Source: Helicobacter bilis (lineage in GTDB: Bacteria; Campylobacterota; Campylobacteria; Campylobacterales; Helicobacteraceae). Taken from it: DNA of 64,000 nucleotides. A model generated the notes under the pieces. That model saw nothing but the letters and a program-made list of their open reading frames with translations. It searched no databases and was not told where the DNA came from. The position numbers and the translations under genes were made by a program. Where the stretch lies: NCBI RefSeq assembly GCF_001999985.1, contig NZ_CP019645.1, forward strand, positions 310,001 to 374,000. The letters are read 5' to 3'. Below are positions 53,810 to 63,729 of the stretch, piece by piece (the first letter of the stretch is position 1; every line of letters begins with the position of its first letter).

Positions 53810-54733
53810 ATGCTAGTTTTTGGACAAGAGATTCTAAACAAAGCGAATAAAGAGGGCTATGGAGTAGGTGCATTTAACTTTGTGAATTTTGAAATGCTAA
53901 ATGCTATTTTTGTAGCGGCAAATAAGGCAAACTCACCCATTTTTGTGCAAGCAAGTGAAGGGGCGTTAAAATACATGGGTATTGATATGACAGTAGGCAT
54001 GGTAAAAACTATGGCAAAGCGTTATCCGCATATCCCTGTGGCATTACACCTTGATCATGGCACTAGCTTTTCTTCATGTAAAAGTGCGGTAGAAGCGGGA
54101 TTTACTTCTGTGATGATTGATGCTTCACACCATCCTTTTCATGAGAATCTAGAAGAGAGTGCAAAAGTCGTAGAAATGGCACATAAAGAGGGTGTAGGCG
54201 TAGAGGCAGAGCTTGGCAGACTTATGGGGATTGAAGATAATATATCGGTTGATGAGAAAGATGCTGTGCTTGTAAATCCAAAGGAAGCAGAGCAGTTTGT
54301 AAAAGAAACAAAGATAGATTATCTAGCCCCAGCCATTGGCACAAGTCATGGGGCATTTAAGTTTAAAGGTGAGCCAAAGCTTGATTTTGAGCGATTAAAG
54401 CTTGTAAAAGAGCTGACAAAAATCCCGCTTGTATTACATGGGGCGAGTGCTATACCAGATTATGTAAGGGCGAGTTTTAGTGAGAGTGGTGGGGATATTG
54501 GCAGTAGTAAGGGTGTGCCTTTCTCATTCTTACAAGAGGCAGTAAAAGGGGGCATAAATAAGGTAAATACAGATACAGATTTACGCATTGCTTTCATCGC
54601 TGAAGTGAGAAAACTCGCAAATAAAGATAAATCACAATTTGACTTACGCAAGTTTTTTGCACCAGCTATGGAAGCTATGAGTAATGTCATCGCAGAGAGA
54701 ATGGAAGTCTTAGGCAGTGCAAATAGAATCTAA
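53810..54733 (+). CDS. fba: Fructose-bisphosphate aldolase, class II
   Basis: Class II zinc aldolase of glycolysis and, in Helicobacter, mainly gluconeogenesis. The 307-residue product shows VALHLDHGTSFSSCKSAVEA near 77 (Zn and catalytic Asp), GVGVEAELGRLMG near 130, TSHGAFKF near 182 and VLHGASAIPD near 210. AAGGAG lies six bases before the ATG, and a TGATACAAT-type extended -10 lies near 53766. It stands alone. Confidence 0.95.
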   Translation: MLVFGQEILNKANKEGYGVGAFNFVNFEMLNAIFVAANKANSPIFVQASEGALKYMGIDMTVGMVKTMAKRYPHIPVALHLDHGTSFSSCKSAVEAGFTSVMIDASHHPFHENLEESAKVVEMAHKEGVGVEAELGRLMGIEDNISVDEKDAVLVNPKEAEQFVKETKIDYLAPAIGTSHGAFKFKGEPKLDFERLKLVKELTKIPLVLHGASAIPDYVRASFSESGGDIGSSKGVPFSFLQEAVKGGINKVNTDTDLRIAFIAEVRKLANKDKSQFDLRKFFAPAMEAMSNVIAERMEVLGSANRI

Positions 54734-54764
54734 AAAACTTTTGTCTTAATATTAAGGATTTAGA

Positions 54765-56031
54765 ATGTTTCATATTGTATTTAATGCTGATCAAAATTAC
54801 ATGAAATATGTAGCAGTGCTGATAACAAACATCATACATTACACAGATACAAGTAAAAAATATGTAGATTTCGCCTTTCATAGCACAGAATCTAAAAATA
54901 AAACCCAAGATTCCAACATATCTATGCAAATAAATGGGGGGGGGGGGGCAAAGCCCCATAACTTGGGGAGAAAGTCTCGCAAATAGAGAAAACCCTATAA
55001 ATGCGGAGCAAAGCTCCATTAATTTAGAGGGCTATCACTTTCATGTTATAACAGATTCTATTACAAAGAAAACTTTGGAACAATTTCATATATTGCAAAC
55101 CACCTTGCAAGATATTTATCCGTGTCAAATAGAAGCCCACATCATTAATGATGAGGACTTCAAGGATTTACCAAAGTGGGGCTATGAAGAAGCGCAACAA
55201 TATGCGGCTTATTATCGTATTAAACTTGTGGATTTTTTACCAAACAATGTAGATAAATGTTTGTATCTAGATACAGATATGCTTATATTAACAGACTTGC
55301 GAGAGCTTTTTGCGTTCAATTTAGATGGCTATATTGCTGCTTCATCGAGTGGTAGTCCAAATGCAACAATTAGTCGTTATGGAATCTACAGAAAGAAAAA
55401 GGGCGGTAAAAAAGCAGTAAAATCGTTTGAAACAAGTTTTTATTTTTGCAGTGGGCTTATGCTTATTAATACAAAAGAGTGGATAAAACAAAATGTAGAT
55501 ATTGAGGCAATGCGTTTTTTGAGAGAGTATGAAACAGAGTTTGCAGACCAAGATGCCCTAAACTTTGCTATGCGTGATAGGGTGTATAATTTGGGTGAAC
55601 AATGGGGGATACTTGCTTATCAATCACTTGAAGCAGCTTGTTCTACTAATATAGATTTTTCAAAGCGATATGAAAAAGCAATGATAAATGCCAAGATTCT
55701 CCACTGCAATGGTCCAGCAAAAGCATGGTTTGGGGCTTATAATAAACTTACGATAGATTTTATGCCAAATATATATCCACATAAAGATGTATGGTGTAAA
55801 ATGGCAAGGTTATGCAGTGGATTCGAAAATGAATTGAACGCACAAGTAGAAAATATAGAAAATGAAGGTTTGCCTGAATATGCCATAGCACTTGCAAGAC
55901 AATTAAGGGAATTTCAAGGACATTATAACTTTCCTGCAATGAAGAGACGGCTTGAGCGTATAAGCAAACCACACAAAGCCATTATGATGGCTTTGAAAAA
56001 TCTAATACATCGTTTTAAAAAGCATGTATGA
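54765..56031 (+). CDS. Glycosyltransferase family 8, phase-variable, OFF
   Basis: GT8 enzymes transfer hexoses to lipopolysaccharide or other glycans. Translation from the ATG at 54765 gives MFHIVFNADQNYMKYVAVL, the normal GT8 start, then hits G13 (54936-54948). It leaves frame and stops at 54986. The rest of the enzyme is open in the +1 frame from 54934 to 56031: EGYHFHVITDSITKK, CLYLDTDMLILTDLRE with the DxD motif, and HCNGPAKAWFG near the end. A tract of 12 or 15 G would join the two, so the present 13 G is OFF. Extra codons around the tract (about 40) look inserted. Confidence 0.85.
54936..54948 (+). repeat. Homopolymeric G13 tract in the GT8 gene
   Basis: Thirteen G; the two halves of the gene are in different frames at this length. 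Confidence 0.92.
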
Positions 56032-56101
56032 ATATATTATTTAGTAAAACCGCGATATATTTTGCTAAAATACACGCTATTTTGTATGGAAAGGTTTATT
56101 T

Positions 56102-56380
56102 ATGTTTGTAGATGATAAATTACTTGATAAGCTTGAAAAATTAGCAATGATACATATCGCACAAGAAAAGCGTGAGGATTTTAAAGAAGAATTAAGCGAA
56201 ATTATCGCCAAAATGGATAGCCTGCAGGAAGTCGATACAGATAGTATTGCATTGCAAAAAGATGATAAAACCCCCATGCGACCAGATTTACCAGAAGATT
56301 CCGCAATACGAGACCAAATCCTAAAACAAGCCCCAAAAGCAAAAGATGGCTATTTCATTGTACCAAAAGTGATAGGGTAG
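56102..56380 (+). CDS. gatC: Glutamyl/aspartyl-tRNA amidotransferase subunit C
   Basis: GatC stabilises the GatA subunit of the amidotransferase that makes Gln-tRNA and Asn-tRNA in bacteria lacking the direct synthetases. The 92-residue product has the usual helices (LLDKLEKLAMIHIAQEK, DSLQEVDTD) and the RPDLPEDS motif followed by PKAKDGYFIVPKVIG, which matches the C-terminal wrap of the family. GGAAAGG lies about 11 bases before the ATG. gatA and gatB are not adjacent. Confidence 0.93.
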   Translation: MFVDDKLLDKLEKLAMIHIAQEKREDFKEELSEIIAKMDSLQEVDTDSIALQKDDKTPMRPDLPEDSAIRDQILKQAPKAKDGYFIVPKVIG

Positions 56381-56720
56381 GTTTTCTCCTGCTTTATATT
56401 TGTGAGAGTGTTGCGAGTTATCTTGAAGTAGGTCTTTAATCGTTAGAGGCTCATATACCAAATCAGATACTAAAAGTAAAAAATCTTGTGTAATCAACTC
56501 TCTTAACACCACAGCGTATAAGCACTCCCAGTAGTTGCAAACTTTTCATTCTTATGCGTTATTATCTTAAAATCTTTAGCTGAAAGCCTATCTGCTAGGG
56601 CATTATAAGCTTTGTTTTCATAACCTGTGCCAATGATAACTTCTTGTATGCCCGCTTCCTTTAAAAGCCTTAAGCTTCGCTCAATCAAAGTTTCTTGTAA
56701 AGTTCTGTATATAGAAAGCC
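56381..56720 (-). pseudogene. Remnant of a LicC-like sugar/choline nucleotidyltransferase
   Basis: A first frame codes LIERSLRLLKEAGIQEVII, then FATTGSAYTLWC and a stop. A second, overlapping frame continues with LITQDFLLLVSDLVYEPLTI and KDLLQDNSQ. Joined, these match the middle of phosphocholine/sugar-phosphate nucleotidyltransferases. The N-terminal catalytic loop (GxG...KP) and the C-terminal half are missing. It is therefore a frameshifted internal fragment, near surface-glycan genes. From 56721 to 56944 I see nothing coding. Confidence 0.55.
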
Positions 56721-56944
56721 TTTTGATAGATTGTTCTTGATATCGTCAATTGAGTAATATTTGCATAAGGTAATACCAACTTTACGACATGAAAAATCTA
56801 GAATAGTTAATACCCTCCCCCAAAAAAAATTAAAGTCAAAAGTAAAGATTGGATTTGCATATGTCATTAGAATCTGTGCTAGTATTTGTGTTCTTTATAG
56901 TTACTTGATTATTTTCTATTTTTACATATCCATTGCATTTACTT

Positions 56945-58039
56945 TTATCCCCCAACAATCCTTACAATATCATTGTAAAGTCCAAGCAACATAAACGTTA
57001 TAATAAGGCTAAGTCCTAATGCGACAAGGATATTTGCTATTCTTTCATGCAGAGCCTTTCCGGTTAGCCATTCATAGAGAGTAAAAAGGATTTGCCCGCC
57101 ATCGACTATGGGTATGGGTAAAAGATTTATTACGCCAAGATTCACAGAAATGATGGCTAACACCAAAATAAAATTAATAAATCCCGCATTATATGCCTTC
57201 GCACTCACATCAGTAATGCCTACCACACTGCTTAGATTCTCAAGCCCAATTAGCCCTAGCAGCATATCCCGCAATCCCTTATATATCAACATAATATCAT
57301 CATGGACTTTCATCATAGCATTTTGTAATATCTCAACGGGACTAAAATACATGATTGTAATAGCAGGTGTGATGCCCAATATTATGCGATCCTTTTCCTT
57401 GCTTAAAGGCACAAGTAGTTCTAGAGTCTCTTTGTTTTTATTGGATTTTTCATAAGAAATAGGGCGAGATATAAGCAGCTTTGCCTCCATATTTTGTGTT
57501 TTATTCTCATTTAAAATATGGCTAATATCGCTAAATTTTTCCACTTTGATTCCATTAATGCTTATTATCTCATCATCTTTTTTTAGGATATTATAAGCTA
57601 AAAATTCCTTGCCAATATCACCAATAATAGGGGTATTAGAATAGCTTGGCACACCTTGTGCAAAAATGATTATATATATGAAAAATGCTAAAATAAAATT
57701 AAATAAAGGACCTGCAAGAAGGATTAAAATCCGCTGAAATGGGTGCTTAGAAAGCAGAGAATCTTTATCGTATTGACTAGAAACACTAGATTCTATCTCA
57801 TTAGAATCTTTAGATATAGAATCTTTTGTAATCTCACCTTTGAGCTTTACATATCCGCCAAGTGGTATGAGAGATAGGGTGTATTCTGTGCCTTTGTATT
57901 GCTTTGTGATGAGTTTTTTACCAAAGCCAATGCTAAAAACTAAAACTCTAACACCAAATAAACGCGCAAATAAAAAATGCCCTAGTTCATGAAAAAATAT
58001 GAGGAATGAGAGTCCCAAAATGGCAAATAATAAGCCCAT
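56945..58039 (-). CDS. rseP: Site-2 protease RseP
   Basis: Intramembrane zinc protease that releases anti-sigma factors and clears signal peptides. The 364-residue product has the HExxH site FFHELGHFLFARLFG near 17, a PDZ domain (about 130-215) and the C-terminal NLLPIPIVDGGQI (the third ligand region) near 303. The order matches RseP with one PDZ domain, the shorter epsilon form. Its ATG overlaps the pgsA TAA (TAATG), so translation is coupled to pgsA. Confidence 0.92.
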   Translation of the reverse strand: MGLLFAILGLSFLIFFHELGHFLFARLFGVRVLVFSIGFGKKLITKQYKGTEYTLSLIPLGGYVKLKGEITKDSISKDSNEIESSVSSQYDKDSLLSKHPFQRILILLAGPLFNFILAFFIYIIIFAQGVPSYSNTPIIGDIGKEFLAYNILKKDDEIISINGIKVEKFSDISHILNENKTQNMEAKLLISRPISYEKSNKNKETLELLVPLSKEKDRIILGITPAITIMYFSPVEILQNAMMKVHDDIMLIYKGLRDMLLGLIGLENLSSVVGITDVSAKAYNAGFINFILVLAIISVNLGVINLLPIPIVDGGQILFTLYEWLTGKALHERIANILVALGLSLIITFMLLGLYNDIVRIVGG

Positions 58040-58581
58040 TAAGCCATAGCCTTGTAATATTTAAAGGTATAATCAAGCCCAGAATATAGCGTAACAATCA
58101 CTGCAATCCATAAAAAAAGTGTGCCGCCGGGGAAAAAGTCAGCAAGTAAAAACGCAATCGCTAGAATCTGAAAACCAGTCTTGTATTTTCCAAGCGGGCT
58201 TGCTGCGACATTTTGCTTTGAGTTTGCCGCTACAACACGCAAGCCTGTGATATAAAACTCACGCGATAAGATGATAAAAACCGCCCACGCATTCGCCCTA
58301 TCAAGCAACAATAAGCCGATGAATGCCCCAAGTATCAGCATTTTATCTGCTAAAGGATCAAAGACTTCGCCAAATGTGCTACCCAAATCAAACTGCCGTG
58401 CAATATAGCCATCAAAAAAATCTGTAATAGAAGCGATACAAAAAATAAGACAAGCACAATAATTCCGCCAAGAAATATCTACCCATGAAGGTACGATATG
58501 CTCCCAATGAAGCATCACAACAAGCAGCAAAACAGCGAGTAAAATACGCGAACATGTAAGAATATTTGGTATGTGTTTCAT
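58039..58581 (-). CDS. pgsA: CDP-diacylglycerol-glycerol-3-phosphate phosphatidyltransferase
   Basis: PgsA makes phosphatidylglycerol phosphate in the inner membrane. The 180-residue product has the CDP-alcohol transferase motif, DFFDGYIARQFDLGSTFGEV then FDPLADKM, near 55-80 and five or six membrane helices, normal in length. The upstream gap 58582-58843 is AT-rich and carries a divergent promoter region. rseP follows with overlapping codons. Confidence 0.93.
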   Translation of the reverse strand: MKHIPNILTCSRILLAVLLLVVMLHWEHIVPSWVDISWRNYCACLIFCIASITDFFDGYIARQFDLGSTFGEVFDPLADKMLILGAFIGLLLLDRANAWAVFIILSREFYITGLRVVAANSKQNVAASPLGKYKTGFQILAIAFLLADFFPGGTLFLWIAVIVTLYSGLDYTFKYYKAMA

Positions 58582-58843
58582 GTAAAATCCAGTTTTATAT
58601 ATGTTAAGTAAAGTTAAAATTATAACAAAAAAAGCAAAATCTTTTATTGCTTTGTTGTGTTAGAGTTTTGTAATTTATGCTGCAAAATTTGCAACATTAT
58701 AGAAAATATTTTGCAATAAGAATCTGTTGAGCGTGTTGCAATGTGATAATTTTAATTGTTTAGAATCAAGTGGGATTTGGTTTTTGTTATTAACTTTATT
58801 TGGATAGAGTAACGCATTATTTTTATTTTTTAAGGAGATCTCT

Positions 58844-60290
58844 ATGAATCATGTGCGTATAAGCGGGGGGGGGGGGGCAATACCTCTGCAATAACGAAAA
58901 TTATATTTTATGCCAAAAGAAACTACCCACGAGGCGTGGCGTTATGTGGCTAGGGCAGACCTGCAATCTCAATTGCTATTTTTGCTACTTTGCTGAGCGG
59001 ATCGCTGACAAGAAGCACCCTGAGCATCCATTTTTCTCTCTTGATAAAGCAAAAGAAATCTGTAAAATCTATGTTGATGAGTTCAATTGTAATAGCATAG
59101 ATATTCAAGGCGGTGAGCCGACCATCTATCCTCATATTTTTGAGCTTTTAAAATACTGCAATGAAATCGGATTAAAACCAAGTCTTATAACAAACCTTAT
59201 TGCTTTAGCAAAGTTTGAACACGCACAAAAATTTAAAGAGGCAGGGGTTTATGATTTTCTCTGCTCTTTGCATGGTATTGGTGCTACCTATGATAAGATT
59301 GTAGGTAAAAAAGGTGGCTTTGAGAGACAAATTAAAGCCCTTACAAATCTACAAATACTAAAGATTCCAATACGGGCAAATTGCGTTTTAACAAATGAGG
59401 TTATAGATGAATTGCCGCAAATTACTGATCTTGCAATTAAATATAATGCACGAGTGGTAAATTTTTTAGGTTACAATAATGCAGGTGATCAAAAGAGGGT
59501 AAGAGATACGCACAATATTCCATATTATGATGTGATAGGGCAAAAACTTACGCCTTGTATTGATAGATTAGAATCTCATGGCATTGAAGTGAATTTGAGA
59601 TTCCTGCCATTTTGCGTTGTTGAAGAGCGACATAGAAAAAACATTGCAAATAGTTTGCAAATGATATATGATCTACATGAATGGGAGAGAAGCTCTAGAT
59701 TGTGGATTGAGAGACAACCTCAAAGGGCAGCAAAACTAACGACAGAAAAACCAGATGTCATACGCTTTTTCACACAACACAAAAGACGCATGGCAAAACG
59801 ACACAAAAGCTTTACATGGCTAAAACGCACAATATTGCCCTATATTCGTTTTGATGACAAATATGCACCAATCCAACCCTATGAAAAGCCAATTTTAGAT
59901 AAGATTAAGTTCTATACTCCAAATGTAAAAAACATAGAATCCTTTAGTAAATTAGAGCATTTTTATTTAGAGCAAGACCTTGTGTTTGATGACATTCTTA
60001 AGGAAAAGATTAAGCCAAAACGATGTGAAGAATGTTCGATTAAATTTATTTGTGATGGATTTCATTGTGATTTTATTGAGGAATTTGGACAAGGTGCAAT
60101 TAAGCCGATACGCTTGGATAAAGAAATACTAGATCCCAAACATTATTCAAACCTGCAATATAAAGTCATAGAAAAACAAGAGTGGGATTGGTTCTTTAAT
60201 GATTTTGAGCGAAAAGAAGTGGAAAAATGCGTGCAAGATTTTAAAGAAAATCTTAAAAAAGAGGGACAACATGAAACTTCCGCAAGTTGA
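58844..60290 (+). CDS. Radical SAM protein with SPASM-like C-terminus, phase-variable, OFF
   Basis: Translation starts at the ATG at 58844, with AAGGAG seven bases upstream, and reads MNHVRISGGGGAIPLQ, then stops, because the G tract (58865-58877) has 13 bases. With 12 or 15 G the frame would read GQYLCNNENYILCQKKLPTR and continue without break into GQTCNLNCYFCYFAER, the CxxxCxxC cluster. The rest follows: IQGGEPTIYPHIFELL (GGE motif) and a C-terminal CEECSIKFICDGFHCDF, a SPASM-like FeS region. Total ON length is about 480 residues. The substrate is unknown; the neighbours are glycan enzymes. The 3' end overlaps the GT2 gene by 20 bases. Confidence 0.8.
58865..58877 (+). repeat. Homopolymeric G13 tract in the radical SAM gene
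   Basis: Thirteen G after the seventh codon; a multiple of three is needed for the full-length frame. Confidence 0.92.
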
Positions 60291-61173
60291 GATTATCATT
60301 TCTCTTTACAACTATGCAGAATATATTAGCGAATGTATCCTTTCTGTTATAAAGCAGGATTATCCGCATATTCTCATTCATGTCGTAGATGATGGAAGCA
60401 GCGATGATTCTGTAAGGATAGTGCAGGATTATTGCAAACAATATGCAAATATTAGATTGACAACAAAAGTAAATGGCGGTCAGCTAAGTGCGTTTAATGC
60501 CGGATTTATTCACCTTGATGGGAAGAGTGAAATTGTGTTTTTTCTTGATGCTGATGACTATATGCGTGAGGGCTACATCAAAAAAGCTGTGGAAACTTTT
60601 TTAGAGTCCCAGTGCGATATGTTATTTTGCGATTTATTTATCATGCAAGATGGTAAAATAAGCGATGGTGATAATGAGGTTTTGCCCTATGGTGATTTAG
60701 GTTTTAGTATATTTGATACCTACTTTAATGGCTCTTATTATGGACACTCTACTTCTACAATAGCAATTACAAAACAGATGCTTAGCAGAATCTTGCCACT
60801 TTCATTGGAAAATGAATGGAGAATACGGGCTGATGATTGTATAATCTATGGTGCCGCATTGGTTGGGGCAAAAATATTTCACTTAGATTTCAAAGGCATT
60901 TACTATCGTGTGCATAGCAATAATAATCATTGTGGAAAGACTTTTTCTTCAAAATATGAATTTCATCGTGCTTTATCTGTGCAAAAACTATTTTCCACAT
61001 TATTGGAGAGGCATAAAATTTCACTTCATTATAGTTTGTTTTGTGCAGAAATTGATTCAAAACCTAGTGATTTGTTGTATCGATATAAAAAGATGATACG
61101 CGCAACTGATTTTAAATATTTTCAAAAATGGCGTGCCTACAAAATACTTCGCAAAAAATTAAAAAGGATATGA
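60271..61173 (+). CDS. Glycosyltransferase family 2
   Basis: Inverting GT-A enzyme that adds a sugar to a surface glycan. The 300-residue product begins VEIIISLYNYAEYISECILS, has HVVDDGSSDDSVRIVQDY near 40 and VFFLDADDYMREGYI near 95 (the DxD metal site), then DDCIIYGAALVGAK further on. The start at 60271 is chosen by GAGGG upstream and the family-typical first strand; a longer frame from 60199 lies inside the radical SAM gene. It overlaps that gene by 20 bases and lies 3 bases before the FkbM gene, forming an operon. Confidence 0.88.
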   Translation: MKLPQVEIIISLYNYAEYISECILSVIKQDYPHILIHVVDDGSSDDSVRIVQDYCKQYANIRLTTKVNGGQLSAFNAGFIHLDGKSEIVFFLDADDYMREGYIKKAVETFLESQCDMLFCDLFIMQDGKISDGDNEVLPYGDLGFSIFDTYFNGSYYGHSTSTIAITKQMLSRILPLSLENEWRIRADDCIIYGAALVGAKIFHLDFKGIYYRVHSNNNHCGKTFSSKYEFHRALSVQKLFSTLLERHKISLHYSLFCAEIDSKPSDLLYRYKKMIRATDFKYFQKWRAYKILRKKLKRI

Positions 61174-61176
61174 GAG

Positions 61177-62136
61177 ATGATAAAACAATATCTTTATAAA
61201 ATACTATATTTTCTAAAGCTTAAAAAGAAAAAGAGAAAATCGCCTTATAGTTTTATTGATATTGGCTACAATTGGGCTGATAGCTTTAAAGATCTGATAT
61301 TTTGTGAAGATATTAATGTGCGGATTCAAAAGCTAAAACATGGTTTAGATATGGAAAGTTGTAGCATTATTGATGAAGTGCTAGAGAAGCTAATATGTCT
61401 TATCCCGCGTTCCACACAAAAAGCATTGTTTGATAAAAATACGCTGTTTTCACAAAGAGATTTAGCTTTGCAAAAAGAGATTCTAGATAACAAGATGTGG
61501 TCAGAGTATCCACTATCTAACTACTTTATGAGTGAAGTATATTATTATCATAATGGCATTAAACTGCTTCCAACACACTATATTGCAAGTCGTATTCACA
61601 ATAAAACCATAATAGATGTGGGAGCGGCAAATGGCGATAGTGCGTTCTGTTTTGCTAAATATAACCCATATAGAATCGTGAGTTTTGAGATGGAAGCTTT
61701 GTGTTTTAATGAGCTCAACGAAAATATTAAAAAATACAATATAAACGCTTTTGCCTTCAATCTTGCTGTGTCCAATTGCAATACAGAACAATCTGTAAGA
61801 CTAGATTCTGTGCTAATTGCAAACAATGGGGGGGGGGGGGGTAATATTCCAAAAATAACCACCGAATCTAGTTTGCATGATTCTCATTTAGAGATTGGAT
61901 TAATTAAAATGGATATTGAGGGGGCAGAAATTAAGGCTTTGCTTGGGGCAAAGGAAACCATATATTTACACAGACCTATATTAATCATTGCAATATATCA
62001 TAATGCGGAGCAATTTTTTGATACAAAAGAACTCATAGATTCTTGGGATCTTGGGTATAGCTTTTTTATTGCAAAACTTTCTGTTTTCCATCCAACAGAT
62101 GAAGTTATGTTATTTTGCCTGCCCAAGATAGATTAA
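61177..62136 (+). CDS. FkbM-family methyltransferase, phase-variable, ON
   Basis: FkbM-type SAM methyltransferases often O-methylate sugars of surface glycans. The 319-residue product has the SAM site TIIDVGAANGDSAFCFAKY near 145, SFEMEALCFNELNENIKKY near 170, and LIKMDIEGAEIKALLGAKE near 245, the standard FkbM order. A G14 tract (61828-61841) is read as GGGGG between IANN and NIPK, and with 14 bases the frame is open (ON). A change of one base would truncate the enzyme in the middle. It ends the radical SAM-GT2-FkbM operon. Confidence 0.85.
   Translation: MIKQYLYKILYFLKLKKKKRKSPYSFIDIGYNWADSFKDLIFCEDINVRIQKLKHGLDMESCSIIDEVLEKLICLIPRSTQKALFDKNTLFSQRDLALQKEILDNKMWSEYPLSNYFMSEVYYYHNGIKLLPTHYIASRIHNKTIIDVGAANGDSAFCFAKYNPYRIVSFEMEALCFNELNENIKKYNINAFAFNLAVSNCNTEQSVRLDSVLIANNGGGGGNIPKITTESSLHDSHLEIGLIKMDIEGAEIKALLGAKETIYLHRPILIIAIYHNAEQFFDTKELIDSWDLGYSFFIAKLSVFHPTDEVMLFCLPKID
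61828..61841 (+). repeat. Homopolymeric G14 tract in the FkbM gene
   Basis: Fourteen G read in frame; the gene is open at this length. Confidence 0.92.
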
Positions 62137-62232
62137 ATAGGTTTGGGATTTATAAAACCCACCTCAATATTTTCAATTATATTAAGAAAATAAGGGCTAT
62201 AAAAGACCCTCCTCCCCCAAAGACTGAGTTAC
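62137..62232. terminator. Bidirectional terminator region between convergent genes
   Basis: GGGTTTTATAAATCCC-like pairing near 62152-62167 and AGGG/CCCT around a TATAAAAGA loop near 62190-62209 form two weak hairpins between the converging FkbM and membrane-protein genes. Confidence 0.4.
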
Positions 62233-63729
62233 TTAATCATCTTTAACCACAAAGCTTTTCACGCCAAAATGCTTTGCATAACTTGGATTTGGAAATTCAT
62301 CGGCTTTATCGGTTGGATTCTGCCAATCTCCATAGCGTTTATAAAAGCTGTGAAAATATTTAGAGCTTACCACTATATCTTCTATCCCCCGTGCCTTTTG
62401 TGTCTCTATATAAGTTGCCATATTTTCCCATTTTATACGCATATCAACAAATGCACTCAAGACAAAACTCCCATAAAGAAAGCTAAACAATAAGATTGCA
62501 TATTGAAACTTTTTCTCGTGATTGTAAAACAAATTTTCTATGACTTTATAAACAATTAAAAACCCAACAATCCCTATGAGAACCACAAAGAGACGGGCCC
62601 TAGGCGGGATATTCACCTGCAGTGTCAATAAAAGACATATATGACAAAAAATAAAAAGTAAAAAAGCATAAAAATACAACCTAGATAATTCCATATTGTC
62701 ATCCTTTTTATAGACAACCGAAGCGTAATAGCATATCACAATAAACAAACATGCGCCAACAAGATGTTTAATAAAATGCAAGGTAGGTATAGAAAAGACT
62801 GCAATAAAAATCACGGCAAATAGGAGTATTACACCAATGTGCTGCCATTGTTTTTGTTTAATTTGAGTGTATAAAAAACATAATAATAAACATGCAAATG
62901 TAACAAGGGTTGTGCTTGTGGACTTCATAACATGACTGATTCTTGCAAGTTTTTCATATAAACTCATATGTAAAAAGTCACCAATGGAATAATATTCAAT
63001 CTCTAATTCTACAAATAACGCCGCTCTCTTCGCATGACCGGGTGATAGATACAATGCTAAAAAACCCAATACAAATAAAATCACTCCAGCATAATACCAA
63101 AATGGTAATCTAACCTTTGCGATAAAGACTGCATAAAAGAGTAAGCAAATATGAATAATAACAACAATAATGCCTGTAATCTCATTTGACATTCCAGCAA
63201 AAAAGCTTACTATAAAAAATGGAATCAGTATTAGAATCTGTGGGGGGGGGGGGGTAGTATTATATATAAAATAGTTATGCCAAAAAAGCCTGTAAGGTAT
63301 GCAAACAAGCAATACTAATGTGTAAGCCCAAAGATAATTAAGCGCACCAGCAGCCCATACAAATATTGAGCCAAACGCACCAAACAACAAAATACATAAC
63401 ACGCTTAATGCAAGCACTACGCTGTCATTAAAACTCCTTGGCAATCTTGCATAAAGAATTACAAACCATGCAAGCAAAAACACAACTCCAACTAAGGTAT
63501 TTGCTATCTTAAAAAATAGTGTTGGAGCAAGAGCGCCAATAAAAGCTGTTCTAAGTAACTCACCAAATCGCCCATTCCAACTCATATACATGCTTATAGC
63601 ACCATCTAATCCCCCAAAACCAGCACCTAAATCATCGCTCTGTGTAGGAAATACATAATTAACACTAAATAAAAAAACACTAAATAAAATAAAAGTAATC
63701 CAAACGGATTTATGTATATTTGTCATCAT
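62233..63729 (-). CDS. DUF6056-like polytopic membrane protein, phase-variable, ON
   Basis: The 498-residue product has about eleven membrane helices. It shows an early SDDLGAGF motif and a W-rich NYLWAYTL segment near 135 that I associate with DUF6056/GtrII-like membrane glycosyltransferases; the function is inferred. A C13 tract on the coding strand (plus-strand G13, 63242-63254) is read as TTPPPPQ at about 160, and length 13 keeps the frame open (ON). The C-terminus (RYGDWQNPTDKADEFPNPSY) is closely repeated in the next gene at 63828-64000. The first ATG is followed by another. Confidence 0.7.
   Translation of the reverse strand: MMTNIHKSVWITFILFSVFLFSVNYVFPTQSDDLGAGFGGLDGAISMYMSWNGRFGELLRTAFIGALAPTLFFKIANTLVGVVFLLAWFVILYARLPRSFNDSVVLALSVLCILLFGAFGSIFVWAAGALNYLWAYTLVLLVCIPYRLFWHNYFIYNTTPPPPQILILIPFFIVSFFAGMSNEITGIIVVIIHICLLFYAVFIAKVRLPFWYYAGVILFVLGFLALYLSPGHAKRAALFVELEIEYYSIGDFLHMSLYEKLARISHVMKSTSTTLVTFACLLLCFLYTQIKQKQWQHIGVILLFAVIFIAVFSIPTLHFIKHLVGACLFIVICYYASVVYKKDDNMELSRLYFYAFLLFIFCHICLLLTLQVNIPPRARLFVVLIGIVGFLIVYKVIENLFYNHEKKFQYAILLFSFLYGSFVLSAFVDMRIKWENMATYIETQKARGIEDIVVSSKYFHSFYKRYGDWQNPTDKADEFPNPSYAKHFGVKSFVVKDD
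63242..63254 (-). repeat. Homopolymeric G13/C13 tract in the membrane-protein gene
   Basis: Thirteen G on the plus strand, C on the coding strand, translated as PPPP; frame open at this length. Confidence 0.92.
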
